From assembly GCF_030817595.1 (NCBI RefSeq), contig NZ_JAUSZN010000001.1, positions 2,922,001 to 2,986,000 on the forward strand: a DNA stretch of 64,000 bases, read 5' to 3'. This document shows, piece by piece, positions 8,577-16,773 of the stretch (its first letter is position 1; every line of letters starts with the position of its first letter). The DNA comes from Neobacillus niacini. GTDB lineage: Bacteria > Bacillota > Bacilli > Bacillales > Cytobacillaceae. The notes below the pieces were generated by a model. It saw only the letters and a list, made by a program, of their open reading frames with translations. It ran no database searches and was not told where the DNA came from. A program made the translations under genes and the position numbers.

Positions 8577-8584
8577 AAAATTTC

Positions 8585-8614
8585 TTGAATAAAGAACAAA
8601 CGTTCGGATATAAT
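8585..8614 (+). promoter_or_regulatory. SOS promoter: LexA box inside the -35/-10 spacer
   Basis: -35 TTGAAT (8585-8590), 18-bp spacer, -10 TATAAT (8609-8614). The spacer contains AGAACAAACGTTCG (8593-8606), which matches the Bacillus LexA consensus CGAAC-N4-GTTCG except for the first base. LexA bound here would block RNA polymerase. Confidence 0.82.
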
Positions 8615-8648
8615 AATAGTATATAACAACAGGAAAGGCGGGAAGGAA

Positions 8649-8873
8649 ATGGATGGACTTTTGTTACGTTCTATAGAGGAAAATATTCCGTTAGAGATGA
8701 TTTATCTATCTGAGGATCAACAGATTTCGCAGCGTAAATTACTTGTGAAGGAAGTCAATGATGAATATATTCGTGCTTTTTGTCTGCTCCGTAAACAGAT
8801 TCGCACCTTCCGCCGGGAAAATATTTTATCCTTAATGCCAAATACTCGCTCCAATAATCGCTTCCTACACTAA
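8649..8873 (+). CDS. Small WYL-domain protein under SOS control
   Basis: 74 residues. Nearly the whole protein (about residues 12-62) fits the SH3-like core of a WYL domain: PLEMIYLSEDQQISQRKL, then a short hydrophobic strand, EYIRAFCLLRKQIRTFR and RENILSLMP, matching the family pattern of an R in 'S-x-R', a Y-x-x-A-[FY]-C strand and the final R-x-F-R/x-x-R-I. There is no HTH or other domain. WYL domains bind nucleic acid or nucleotide ligands in DNA-damage and phage-defence regulators. Two LexA boxes precede the gene. The role is unknown; a damage-inducible accessory or ligand sensor is an inference. Confidence 0.75.
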   Translation: MDGLLLRSIEENIPLEMIYLSEDQQISQRKLLVKEVNDEYIRAFCLLRKQIRTFRRENILSLMPNTRSNNRFLH

Positions 8874-8968
8874 TACAACAATCCCATTCCATTCACTCCC
8901 CTTGAGCATTTCCAATATAATTATGATAAAATGCATTTGTATCTATCGAACATTGGGGGAATTGTCGC

Positions 8969-9691
8969 ATGGAGATACCAAAAGGCACGATAAAAGAACA
9001 TATTATTAAAAGTAATGAGCTGGGAGAAGAAATCCTTCTTCTCATTTATTTGCCATCAAATTTCTCACCATTATATAAGTACTCACTGTTAATTGCTCAA
9101 GATGGCCGAGATTATTTTCAACTTGGCAAAATCGGACGATTAGCAGATGAGTACCTTTTTAACCGAGAAATTGAGAATTTAATCATTGTTGGGATACCCT
9201 ATAATAATGTAGGTGATCGCCGCAGGAAATACCACCCCGATGGTGATCAACATCAACAGTACATTCGTTTTTTAGCACACGAATTAGTACCGTTCCTAGA
9301 TCAAGAGTACCCAACCTACCATATGGGCTCCACAAGAGCACTAATTGGTGATTCACTTGGAGCAACCGTATCTTTAATGACCGCTCTTCAATACCCGCAC
9401 AGTTTTGGAAAGGTCCTTTTACAATCACCATACATAAATGAAAAGGTCTTGGACATGGTTAACAGCTTCACAGAAACAGAACTTTTAGAAATATATCACA
9501 TCGTTGGAAATCAAGAAACAAAGGTTCAAACCACTAACGGCAAAATAAGTGACTTCCTCAGTCCAAATCGAAAGCTATCAGCTATCTTTACCGATAAGTC
9601 ATTTACTTACTTTTACGATGAGTTTAATGGCGACCATACATGGACATATTGGCAGCCAGATTTAAAGAGAGCTCTTAAGATGATGTTTTAA
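8969..9691 (+). CDS. yjcH: Putative esterase, YjcH-like
   Basis: 240 residues of the esterase D / enterobactin-esterase-like alpha/beta hydrolase family. Seen: AQDGRDYF oxyanion region, nucleophile elbow IGDSLGA (Ser129), and a C-terminal His in FNGDHTWTYW. GGGG lies 8 nt before the ATG. It is followed by yjcG and yjcF homologues in the B. subtilis order, which supports the name. The substrate is unknown. Confidence 0.82.
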   Translation: MEIPKGTIKEHIIKSNELGEEILLLIYLPSNFSPLYKYSLLIAQDGRDYFQLGKIGRLADEYLFNREIENLIIVGIPYNNVGDRRRKYHPDGDQHQQYIRFLAHELVPFLDQEYPTYHMGSTRALIGDSLGATVSLMTALQYPHSFGKVLLQSPYINEKVLDMVNSFTETELLEIYHIVGNQETKVQTTNGKISDFLSPNRKLSAIFTDKSFTYFYDEFNGDHTWTYWQPDLKRALKMMF

Positions 9692-9793
9692 AGGTGATTT
9701 CATATTTTTTGAATATTTGCTATAATATCAAGAAGGTCCATGACTGCACCATTTAATCACGGAAAAAATTCTTCTAATCTGGAGGTTAGACAT

Positions 9794-10306
9794 ATGAAAT
9801 TTGGGGTTGTTATTTTTCCATCCAAAAAGCTACAAGATTTAGCGAATTCTTATCGAAAGCGTTATGACCCGCATTATTCACTAATTACTCCGCATTTAAC
9901 ATTGAAGAATGCATTTGAAGCAACAGAACAAGAAGTAATCCATTTTGCTGATAAATTACGGCATATTGCAAGTAATAACAGTGCTTTTACCTTAAAAACA
10001 ACAAAAATCAGCTCTTTCCAACCAGTAAATAATGTAATTTACTTTAAAGTAGAACCGACTCAAGAATTAAACCAATTGCATCATGAAATCAATCAGGAAT
10101 TTAGTGAGCAAAATTTTGAATATGCTTTCGTTCCACATATTACGATTGGTCAAAAGCTTTCGAATGATGAGCATTCAGATGTTTACGGTTCATTAAGAAT
10201 GAAAAATTTTGACCATGAAGAGACGATTGACCGCTTCCATTTACTATACCAATTAGAGAATGGTTCTTGGACGGTTTATGAAACATTTCGCCTAGGAAAG
10301 GAATAA
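9794..10306 (+). CDS. yjcG: 2'-5' RNA ligase / 2H phosphoesterase family protein YjcG
   Basis: 171 residues from the ATG at 9794 ([12 protein letters not shown]), chosen because GGAGG lies 8 nt upstream and the length equals that known for YjcG. Two HxT/S-type catalytic motifs, HLTLKN near residue 38 and HITIGQ near residue 116, define the 2H phosphoesterase superfamily, which acts on cyclic phosphates or 2'-5' linkages. It is followed after 6 bp by the acetyltransferase gene yjcF, suggesting co-translation. The physiological substrate is unknown. Confidence 0.87.
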   Translation: MKFGVVIFPSKKLQDLANSYRKRYDPHYSLITPHLTLKNAFEATEQEVIHFADKLRHIASNNSAFTLKTTKISSFQPVNNVIYFKVEPTQELNQLHHEINQEFSEQNFEYAFVPHITIGQKLSNDEHSDVYGSLRMKNFDHEETIDRFHLLYQLENGSWTVYETFRLGKE

Positions 10307-10312
10307 TCAACT

Positions 10313-10735
10313 GTGAATGTAAAAGTTTGTGAAAATGAAAAAGAACTGCAAGATGCTTTCTCTGTTAGAAGAACTGTTTTTATCGACGAACAGAATGTCA
10401 CTGAAGAAGAAGAGATCGATCAATTTGAGAAAGACGCTGTACATTTCGTTTCCTACCAAGAAGGCACACCGGTCGCTGCTGGCCGCTTTCGTGTTGTGGA
10501 TGGTTTCGGTAAGGTAGAACGTATCTGTGTACTAAAGGAAGCTAGAAATACTGGTGCTGGAAAAGCAATAATGAGAGAAATCGAATCTTATGCTCAAAAA
10601 AAATCTCTACATAAGTTAAAGTTAAATGCACAAACACATGCTATCCCGTTCTACGCTGGCCTTGGATATGAGATAGTTTCTGAAGAATTTTTAGACGCAG
10701 GTATCCCGCATAAGACAATGTTAAAAAAAATTTAA
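10313..10735 (+). CDS. yjcF: GNAT-family N-acetyltransferase YjcF
   Basis: 140 residues, GTG start at 10313 with an AGGAAAGGA ribosome site at the end of yjcG. It has the GNAT fold: RRTVFIDEQNV near the N-terminus (the ElaA/YjcF subgroup), VERICVLKEARNTGAGKAI containing the acetyl-CoA loop R-x-x-G-x-G/A, and NAQTHAIPFYAGLGYE at the end. Predicted cytosolic acetyltransferase of unknown acceptor. A terminator follows. Confidence 0.87.
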   Translation: MNVKVCENEKELQDAFSVRRTVFIDEQNVTEEEEIDQFEKDAVHFVSYQEGTPVAAGRFRVVDGFGKVERICVLKEARNTGAGKAIMREIESYAQKKSLHKLKLNAQTHAIPFYAGLGYEIVSEEFLDAGIPHKTMLKKI

Positions 10736-10739
10736 TTCA

Positions 10740-10772
10740 AGCACCTGCCCTTCTAGTGGCGGTGCTTTTTTC
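10740..10772 (+). terminator. Terminator of yjcH-G-F
   Basis: AGCACC-T-GCC / GGC-G-GTGCT stem followed by six T residues right after yjcF. Confidence 0.8.
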
Positions 10773-10857
10773 ATTTCTTGAATTCAAGGGCACTTTTCGA
10801 TATCGACAGGTTTTGTTATGATAGAGTTTGTCGTATTTTGAATAAAGAGGCTAAAAA

Positions 10858-13146
10858 ATGAAAATTGCTATGCACCAAAACCAAAGAATTGTTCTTGACC
10901 AATTTGGAAGAGAACAATATCAACTCCTATATACGTATGGAAAAAATGGTGAATTATCCTGTCCTGTTTGCCACGAAAAAGTCCGGTTATTTCTCGGAAT
11001 TAAGAAAGAACCATATTTTTATCATATAAAATCGCCGGAACATAAATGCCCAGAACCAGTTATTGAAGAAGAATTGGAACCAGTCATTGTAGAACGGGAT
11101 GGGTTTCGTATCCCCCAAGGAAGAACGATTATTGAAACTACAAGAAATACAAGCTTATACCGTCCCTCCAAAACCATAGAATGTTCCACTCCATTTAAAA
11201 GAACTGAAGGTGTAAATCATCTTGCAAATGACACCTATTTAAGAGAACTGGCAGCAAACGGAGTTATACTTGATAAAAGTCAAGCAGCAGCTGTCGTCGA
11301 AACAAAAGGAGCATTATTAGTTCTTGCTGGTGCGGGGAGCGGCAAAACTAGAGTACTTACAGCACGTACTGCTTACATGCTGAATGTAAATAAAATTGAT
11401 CCGCGTACCATTATGCTCGTCACCTTTACCTCAAAAGCTGCGGGAGAAATGAAAACTCGTTTACTTTCCTATCCTCAGATTACGAAGGACCAAATAGGCA
11501 AGCTGGTGACAGGCACCTTTCACAGTATTTTTTATCGTATTCTTATGTTCCATGAAGGAAACAATTGGTCATCAGATCGTCTGTTGAAGAAAGAATGGCA
11601 GCGCGAAAAGATCTTGAAAGAGGCTGGTAAGGCAATCGAGCTATCTGAAAAGGAATTTACTTATGATTTAGCCCTTCAGCAAATTGGATTCTGGAAGAAT
11701 TCACTTCTTTTCCCTCATGAAGTGAAGCCGCTTACTGATTGGGAAGAAAAAGCTTCCTACCTATATAAGAAATATGAGGAATATAAAACACAAAAAGGTC
11801 TATTTGATTTTGACGACATGTTGATTGGCTGTTATCAGCTGTTGAAAAGCTCCCCGTCTCTACTTGAACTCTACCAAAATCGCTTTCAGTATTTTTTGAT
11901 TGATGAATTTCAGGATATCAATAAGGTTCAATATGAGCTGATAAAGCTCCTTTCAGACAAGCATAAAAACGTTTGTGCTGTTGGGGATGACGATCAGGCC
12001 ATCTATTCCTTCCGAGGCAGTGACCCTAGTTATCTTTTAGATTTTGAAAAAGACTTTCCTTATGCAAAGTTGGTTACACTAGAGCAAAACTACCGCTCAT
12101 CCCATGAAATTGTCTCTGCGGCAAATGAGATGATTGCGAAGAATAAAGTTCGAAGAGTAAAGAAAATGAAGGCACAATTTGAATCAAGTATGTCTCCCAT
12201 CCTCTTTTTCCCTTTTGATGAGGAAGAAGAAGCAACGATGATTGTAACCGATATCCAAGAGAAGATTGTACAGGGAGCAAAACCATCCGAATTTGCTATT
12301 TTATATCGGACAAATGCAGGTTCTCGTGCTGTGTTTGAACGGTTGGCTAGTTCAAACCTGCCGTTTAAAATTGATTTGGATTCAGAGGCTTTTTATGAAC
12401 GGCATATTGTGAGAAGCGTTCTTTCTTTTCTAAAATTAAGCTTAGATGAAGATGACCATCAGACATTATCTGCTATTTTACCGAGTCTTTTTTTGAGTCA
12501 AACGGTGCTTAAGGATATAAAAGCTGAAAGCATACTGAAAGATTGTACCTATCTAGAAGCCCTTTCTCATTTAAAAACAAAGCACGCTTTTCAAGAAAAG
12601 AAATTAAAAACAGCAGTACAACTCATTCGCTCATTGAAATTTGGATCCCCATTAAAGTCGATTGAAACGATTGAAAAAGACCTGGGTTACCTTGATTTTT
12701 TGAAAAAACGCGGCACTGAATCAAATCAGCAAGATAAAGGTTCTGATGATTTAAAAGATCTAAAAGTTGCAGCCAAAAGCTTTACGAGTATTCAAGCTTT
12801 CTTGTCTCATGCTGAACATATGACGGCAATGAACAAGGAAATCAAAAATTTAAGCAAGCATTTTCCCGATGCTATTAGTCTAAGTACCATACACCGGGCT
12901 AAGGGATTAGAATATAAAAATGTATATATCATAGGAGCAGTAGATGGCAGTCTACCGCATGATTACGCATTGGATGGCTTAAGAAATGGTGACTTTTCAG
13001 AAATTGAAGAAGAAAGAAGACTTTTTTATGTGGCGATGACACGTGCCAAGCATGAGCTTCTTATGTCTGTTCCCCAAAATCGAAGAGGCAAAAAGGCTAA
13101 TCCTTCGCGGTTTTTATCACCTTTAATAAAGCGTAAGAAAAAATAA
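10858..13146 (+). CDS. yjcD: UvrD/PcrA-like DNA helicase YjcD with a CoiA-like N-terminal module
   Basis: 762 residues. Superfamily 1A helicase motifs: Walker A LAGAGSGKTRVLTA (about residues 155-168), motif II LIDEFQDIN, motif III GDDDQAIYSFRGSD, motif IV/QNYRSS, STIHRAKGLEYKNVYI and VAMTRAKHEL. A 140-residue N-terminal extension precedes the ATPase core. It holds CPVC (Cys35, Cys38), YFYH (His56) and Cys64, spaced like the N-terminus of CoiA encoded at 30591-31787. The family unwinds DNA; the extension probably binds Zn and DNA (inference). The gene's terminator has been split by the IS256 element downstream. Confidence 0.9.
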   Translation: MKIAMHQNQRIVLDQFGREQYQLLYTYGKNGELSCPVCHEKVRLFLGIKKEPYFYHIKSPEHKCPEPVIEEELEPVIVERDGFRIPQGRTIIETTRNTSLYRPSKTIECSTPFKRTEGVNHLANDTYLRELAANGVILDKSQAAAVVETKGALLVLAGAGSGKTRVLTARTAYMLNVNKIDPRTIMLVTFTSKAAGEMKTRLLSYPQITKDQIGKLVTGTFHSIFYRILMFHEGNNWSSDRLLKKEWQREKILKEAGKAIELSEKEFTYDLALQQIGFWKNSLLFPHEVKPLTDWEEKASYLYKKYEEYKTQKGLFDFDDMLIGCYQLLKSSPSLLELYQNRFQYFLIDEFQDINKVQYELIKLLSDKHKNVCAVGDDDQAIYSFRGSDPSYLLDFEKDFPYAKLVTLEQNYRSSHEIVSAANEMIAKNKVRRVKKMKAQFESSMSPILFFPFDEEEEATMIVTDIQEKIVQGAKPSEFAILYRTNAGSRAVFERLASSNLPFKIDLDSEAFYERHIVRSVLSFLKLSLDEDDHQTLSAILPSLFLSQTVLKDIKAESILKDCTYLEALSHLKTKHAFQEKKLKTAVQLIRSLKFGSPLKSIETIEKDLGYLDFLKKRGTESNQQDKGSDDLKDLKVAAKSFTSIQAFLSHAEHMTAMNKEIKNLSKHFPDAISLSTIHRAKGLEYKNVYIIGAVDGSLPHDYALDGLRNGDFSEIEEERRLFYVAMTRAKHELLMSVPQNRRGKKANPSRFLSPLIKRKKK

Positions 13147-13177
13147 CAAAAAGACCTGTTTCCATCAAAGGAAAGAG
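13147..13177 (+). terminator. Left half of the disrupted yjcD terminator
   Basis: The sequence AAAAGACCT-G-TTTCC-ATCAAA-GGAAA-G-A would pair with AGGTCTTTT, but the last arm is now at 14586-14593, beyond the IS element. Re-joining the two flanks gives a 15-bp stem (one mismatch) plus T-run. Confidence 0.75.
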
Positions 13178-13237
13178 TCAAGCCCATTATTATGTGTAAA
13201 TTCATTCCTATGAAGAACAATGTTAAGCAGCTTATTT

Positions 13238-13287
13238 ATTTTTGGTGTACTGGAAGGGGGGTACCCCCCTTCCAGTACACCAAAAAT
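13238..13287. repeat. 50-bp perfect palindrome inside the IS, 3' of the transposase gene
   Basis: Every base pairs about the centre at 13262/13263: A-TTTTT-GGTGTACTGGAA-GGGGGG-T and its reverse complement. It lies 17 bp beyond the transposase stop (13304). With A/T runs at both edges it could act as a bidirectional terminator guarding the element. Confidence 0.9.
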
Positions 13288-13303
13288 TCGCGCTTCGCGG
13301 TTA

Positions 13304-14479
13304 CTATTTCTTTTCTTCTTGGTCCTGAATAATTCTTCTTCCTACTTCCTCTGCATAGTCCATTAAGACCGCACCAATTAATCGGAATGCGGATTGTGTA
13401 TTAGGAAATATTCTAATTACCTTCTCTCTTCTCCGAACTTCCTCATTGATTCTTTCTAACGAGTTTGTACTTCGAATATGCTTATGGTATTTTGGTTTCT
13501 CATTTAGATATTGAATGGCATCTTCGAAGCCTTCTTCTAATATCTCTATAGCTTTTTCTAGTTTTGGATTATCTCCAAATTGCTCAATGAACTCATTTTT
13601 ATATTTTCTTGCCTCTTCAACCGACGCTACCTCAAATATTCTTTTTAAACCCATTTTCACTTCGTCCATGCCTTTTTTTGGCATATGCGTAATGATATTC
13701 TTTTTGTAATGCACCGTGCACCGTTGCCAAGAGGATCCAACAAACTCTATACCAATGGCAGACTTTAACCCCTTGTGTGCGTCTGAAATAATTAGCTTAG
13801 GTGATTGTAGTCCTCTTGACTTTAGGTGCTGGAAAAATCGTTGCCAGGCTTCAGTGCTCTCCCCATGGTCTACTCTTAAGCCTAGAATTTCACGTCTATT
13901 GTTTTGGTCAACGGCCGTTGCGATATAAACAGCTTTAGATACAACACGATTATGTTCTCTTACTTTGATATACATGGCATCTGCAAAGATATAAGGGTAG
14001 TACATCGTATTCAGAGGTCGACTTGCCCATTGATTCACTATAGGATCTAGCTTTTCTGTAAGTGTAGATACAAATGATTTAGAAACCTTTTGCCCACAGA
14101 GTTGTTCCACGATCTTTGAAACTTTTCTTGTGGAGACCCCATTTACAACCATTTCAAGCATGGCTAATACAAGGGCTTGGTCACAACGAGCATATTGTTC
14201 AAACACAGTAGTCGAAAAGTCTCCACTACGAGTACGTGGTACTCGAAGAGTAATTTTCCCAATGCTAATTAATAAATCACGATCATAGTATCCATTACGG
14301 TAGTCACGTCGTGAAATAGAACGTTCATAGGATCCGGCTTGCAAGAACTCATCACGTTCTTTATCCATAAAAGAATTCAATACCAAGACGATAGACGCTT
14401 TGATGACAGCGTCTATATTAGAGTTCATAACAGAATCTTTTAAATCATCGATATTTAGGTTAAACTGTACTTGAGTCAT
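13304..14479 (-). CDS. IS256-family transposase (mutator type, DDE)
   Basis: About 391 residues from the ATG at 14479 (MTQVQFNLN); an upstream GTG/TTG would add five residues (MEELI), but GAGGAATTAATT precedes the ATG as a ribosome site. Catalytic DDE residues lie in IFADAMYIKVRE, LIISDAHKGLKSAI and STNSLERINEEVRRRE, and the C-W/C-H pair is in SWQRCTVHYKKN. The frame is full length without stops, so the element may be active. It catalyses copy-out/paste-in transposition of its own element. Confidence 0.93.
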   Translation of the reverse strand: MTQVQFNLNIDDLKDSVMNSNIDAVIKASIVLVLNSFMDKERDEFLQAGSYERSISRRDYRNGYYDRDLLISIGKITLRVPRTRSGDFSTTVFEQYARCDQALVLAMLEMVVNGVSTRKVSKIVEQLCGQKVSKSFVSTLTEKLDPIVNQWASRPLNTMYYPYIFADAMYIKVREHNRVVSKAVYIATAVDQNNRREILGLRVDHGESTEAWQRFFQHLKSRGLQSPKLIISDAHKGLKSAIGIEFVGSSWQRCTVHYKKNIITHMPKKGMDEVKMGLKRIFEVASVEEARKYKNEFIEQFGDNPKLEKAIEILEEGFEDAIQYLNEKPKYHKHIRSTNSLERINEEVRRREKVIRIFPNTQSAFRLIGAVLMDYAEEVGRRIIQDQEEKK

Positions 14480-14585
14480 AATTAATTCCTCCACATTGTT
14501 TTCTTAGCCGTTAACATTGTAGCCATGAGGAATTAATTTGACTCATTTTCTTTTTACACAATTATATGGACTTAATCAAGGAAAG

Positions 14586-14593
14586 AGGTCTTT
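14586..14593 (+). terminator. Detached right arm of the yjcD terminator
   Basis: AGGTCTTTT, the complement of AAAAGACCT at 13150-13158, now displaced by 1.4 kb of IS sequence. Confidence 0.7.
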
Positions 14594-14628
14594 TACTTCA
14601 TTTTTCGTGTGATTCTTTCCAAATATTG

Positions 14629-14733
14629 TCTAAATGTTCAAAACCCCCGAAAAAGTGTACAAAACTCCATGAAAAGAGTACATAACCAACTGAAAGTTGT
14701 ATAAATCCTCATGAAAAATGTACAAAACCTTTT
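14629..14733. repeat. Five degenerate 21-bp tandem units
   Basis: Four successive units begin at 14649, 14671, 14692 and 14713 and share GAAAA-N2-TGTACAAAACC-N4, with period 22, 21 and 21 bp; a partial unit (ATGTTCAAAACCCCC) precedes them. TGTC at 14627-14630 and GACA at 14754-14757 frame the array. The pattern resembles the multiple transposase-binding sites found in ends of IS21- or Tn7-like elements. No transposase for it is present. Confidence 0.6.
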
Positions 14734-14773
14734 TGCAGCTCTAAAATGTTCACGACAATCTTTCTAGAATGAC

Positions 14774-15028
14774 TTATTTCTTATTAATCATTTTCGAAAT
14801 CGTATTAAAATCAAGCTGTTTTCCATCGTTTACAATGGACTGCACAATTTTATCTTCTGTTGCCTTATCTACCGGTTTGTTCGCAATTTGTGAAACGCGG
14901 CGAATGACATTACGAACCGTATTTTCATCTTTAAAGTTTGCATTTTGCAAGGAATTTGCTAAATCAAAAATATCTTTCATATTTACGCCAGTTTTCTTTT
15001 CGACATTTTTAAAAAAACCATTATCCAT
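14774..15028 (-). CDS. spoVIF: Stage VI sporulation protein F
   Basis: 84 residues starting MDNGFFKNVEKKTGVNMKDI at 15028. The conserved SpoVIF pattern is seen throughout: FANSLQ-like LANSLQNANFKDE, TVRNVIRRVSQIA and EDKIVQSIVNDGKQLDF. In B. subtilis this protein (YjcC) is needed for GerE-dependent coat gene expression late in the mother cell. AAGGAG lies 12 nt upstream, which is a long spacing; an ATG seven codons earlier overlaps that site and is unlikely. It lies next to yjcZ as in B. subtilis, now separated from yjcD by the IS element. Confidence 0.92.
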   Translation of the reverse strand: MDNGFFKNVEKKTGVNMKDIFDLANSLQNANFKDENTVRNVIRRVSQIANKPVDKATEDKIVQSIVNDGKQLDFNTISKMINKK

Positions 15029-15102
15029 GGTAAAATCACGCTCCTTCATAGGCTACTGATAGTGTATGAAGGAAGGGTAAAAACGTGAAAAAAATGAAAA
15101 AA

Positions 15103-15141
15103 AGAAAAGGCTGGCCTACTAATAGGGCCAACCTTTTCTTT
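15103..15141. terminator. Terminator after yjcZ
   Basis: GAAAAGG-CTGGCC / GGGCCA-ACCTTTTC stem with T/A-rich flanks. Confidence 0.7.
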
Positions 15142-15163
15142 GCCTGCACGTTTATGCAGTTTT

Positions 15164-15289
15164 TTAATAAAAGCTTGCACCGACGATGATTAAAAGAATG
15201 AATAATACGACGATTAAAACAAAAGTTGAACCGCCGCCATATCCACCGCCGTAGCCACAGCCGCCATATCCACCATATCCACCGAACAT
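15164..15289 (-). CDS. yjcZ: YjcZ-family small sporulation protein
   Basis: 41 residues: [16 protein letters not shown], a second Gly-rich stretch, then a single hydrophobic helix [18 protein letters not shown]. This Gly/Tyr repeat plus one transmembrane helix is the YjcZ signature. ATG at 15289 after GAGGTGA with 6-nt spacing. A longer frame on the same strand (Trp/Arg-rich) is an out-of-phase shadow. YjcZ-family proteins are abundant in spores but have no known biochemical function. Confidence 0.9.
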   Translation of the reverse strand: MFGGYGGYGGCGYGGGYGGGSTFVLIVVLFILLIIVGASFY

Positions 15290-15385
15290 AGAGTGTCACC
15301 TCACTTTGTAGTCTCATTTATAACATATGAGATATAGCTACAAAGTGTACTGGGCGCTTCTCTAAAGACAACCTATAAAAATTTT

Positions 15386-15742
15386 TTAACCTTTGGGTTT
15401 AAAGATTAATGCGCCGATAAATCCAAAAATAATCGCCGCTGAAATTCCAGAACTGGTTACTTGGAACATACCAGTCAATACTCCAATTAGACCATGCTTT
15501 TCTGCATCCTGCAGTGCACCATGCACCAATGAGTTACCAAAGCTTGTTATTGGAATCGTGGCACCTGCACCAGCAAAGTTAATGAGCGGCTCATAAAGAC
15601 CAAAGCCATCTAAAACTGCTCCTATTACGACGAGTAAGCTTAGGGTATGTCCTGGCGTAAGCTTTGCCACATCAAATAACAGCTGTCCGATCACACATAT
15701 AATTCCGCCAACCACGAATGCCCAAAAATACATCGCTAACAT
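15386..15742 (-). CDS. spoVAE: Stage V sporulation protein AE (SpoVAEb type)
   Basis: 118 residues with four hydrophobic helices and SpoVAE/SpoVAC-superfamily loops ([24 protein letters not shown] is the conserved GAGA...GFGN-like element). ATG at 15742 with GGGAGGG 8 nt upstream, five bases after spoVAD. SpoVA proteins form the inner-membrane channel that moves Ca-dipicolinate into and out of the spore core. It is the last gene of the YhcN/YlaJ-lipoprotein, spoVAC, spoVAD, spoVAE cluster. Confidence 0.9.
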   Translation of the reverse strand: MLAMYFWAFVVGGIICVIGQLLFDVAKLTPGHTLSLLVVIGAVLDGFGLYEPLINFAGAGATIPITSFGNSLVHGALQDAEKHGLIGVLTGMFQVTSSGISAAIIFGFIGALIFKPKG

Positions 15743-15747
15743 AGGAA

Positions 15748-16773
15748 TTACCCTCCCACTTCATTCATTTCAATGCTTACCGCATGTGCAATACATGGTA
15801 TCGATTCTTTTTGCTGAAAACTAAGCGGCGATAACAATGCACCCGTTGCAACCACTAATATCCGCTTATATACTCCCTTTTTCATCTGGTTTAACAAATG
15901 ACCATATAACACAACAGCTGAGCAACCCGCACCACTCGCACCAGATTGAACAGGCTGGTCATCTTTATATAGTAATAGTCCACAATCTTGAAATTGGTTC
16001 CGTTCTATATTAAGACCGCTTTTCGTCAGTAATTCGAAGGTTGTTTCCTGTCCAATTCTTCCTAAATCACCGGTAATAATCAAATCATAGTAGGAAGGAT
16101 CTAGTTCCATATCCCGAAAATGTGCCATAATGGTATCTGCTGCTGCAGGTGCCATAGCACCGCCCATATTAAAAGGATCAGACAATCCCATGTCAATGAC
16201 TTTCCCAATTGTTGCAGATGTGGTAACGGGGTGTTGTTGTCCAGGGACATTCTCAGTTACCAAACCTACCCCTGCTCCTGTAACCGTCCATTGTGCTGTA
16301 GGAGGCTTCTGTCCTCCATACTCGGTTGGATAGCGGAATTGTTTTTCAGTTGCCGCATTATGGCTTGAGGCTCCTGTTAACACGTTGCGTGCGCCTTTGT
16401 AATTAACCACAAAAGATGCTAACGCTAACCCTTCCATTGATGTTGAGCAAGCACCAAACAGTCCGAAATAAGGGATTTGTACAGTCCTTGCTGCAAAGCT
16501 GGATGGAGTAATTTGGTTAATCAGGTCCCCAGCAAATAAAAATTCAATTTGCTCTTTATCCATTCTTGCTTTTTCTAATGTCGTGGTTATCGCCTCTTCA
16601 AGTAAGACTCTTTGTGCTTTTTCGTAAGAATCCATTCCCATCCATAGGTCTTCATGCAAAGTGTCAAAGTCGTCTGCTAAGTTGCCATTTGCCTCAAAGG
16701 GTCCGCCGGAGACACCCGTTGCCAAGATCATTGGTCTGTTTTCAAAGACCCAAGATTGTTGCCCTTTTAACAA
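15748..16773 (-). CDS. spoVAD: Stage V sporulation protein AD
   Basis: 341 residues, thiolase/KAS-III-like fold without the usual enzymatic role; the B. subtilis protein binds dipicolinic acid. Conserved stretches [18 protein letters not shown] and [16 protein letters not shown] are present, and the length is normal for the family. The start is probably the TTG at 16773, directly after the spoVAC stop (TAA-TTG), with GGGGGG 8 nt upstream, so translation is coupled to spoVAC. Part of the DPA channel of the spore inner membrane. Confidence 0.93.
   Translation of the reverse strand: MLKGQQSWVFENRPMILATGVSGGPFEANGNLADDFDTLHEDLWMGMDSYEKAQRVLLEEAITTTLEKARMDKEQIEFLFAGDLINQITPSSFAARTVQIPYFGLFGACSTSMEGLALASFVVNYKGARNVLTGASSHNAATEKQFRYPTEYGGQKPPTAQWTVTGAGVGLVTENVPGQQHPVTTSATIGKVIDMGLSDPFNMGGAMAPAAADTIMAHFRDMELDPSYYDLIITGDLGRIGQETTFELLTKSGLNIERNQFQDCGLLLYKDDQPVQSGASGAGCSAVVLYGHLLNQMKKGVYKRILVVATGALLSPLSFQQKESIPCIAHAVSIEMNEVGG

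Larger units (their letters stand above)
13178..14579 (-). mobile_element. IS256-family insertion sequence, about 1.4 kb
   Basis: An intact transposase gene lies between imperfect terminal inverted repeats (left TCAAGCCCAT...TGTGTAAA; right, reversed, TTAAGTCCAT...TGTGTAAA). It is flanked by the direct repeat GGAAAGAG (13170-13177 and 14580-14587; ten bases match if the preceding AA is included), consistent with the 8-9 bp duplication known for IS256. The exact ends are uncertain by about 4 bp because the right repeat is offset. The insertion lies in the 3' arm of the yjcD terminator. Confidence 0.85.

Noticed and set aside
14624..14762. CRISPR array
   Set aside because: The 21-bp units are degenerate and directly abutting with no unique spacers, and no cas genes are present.
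15036..15317. 93-codon minus frame rich in Trp and Arg
   Set aside because: It is an out-of-frame reading of the Gly/Tyr repeat of yjcZ, which has its own ribosome site and family pattern.
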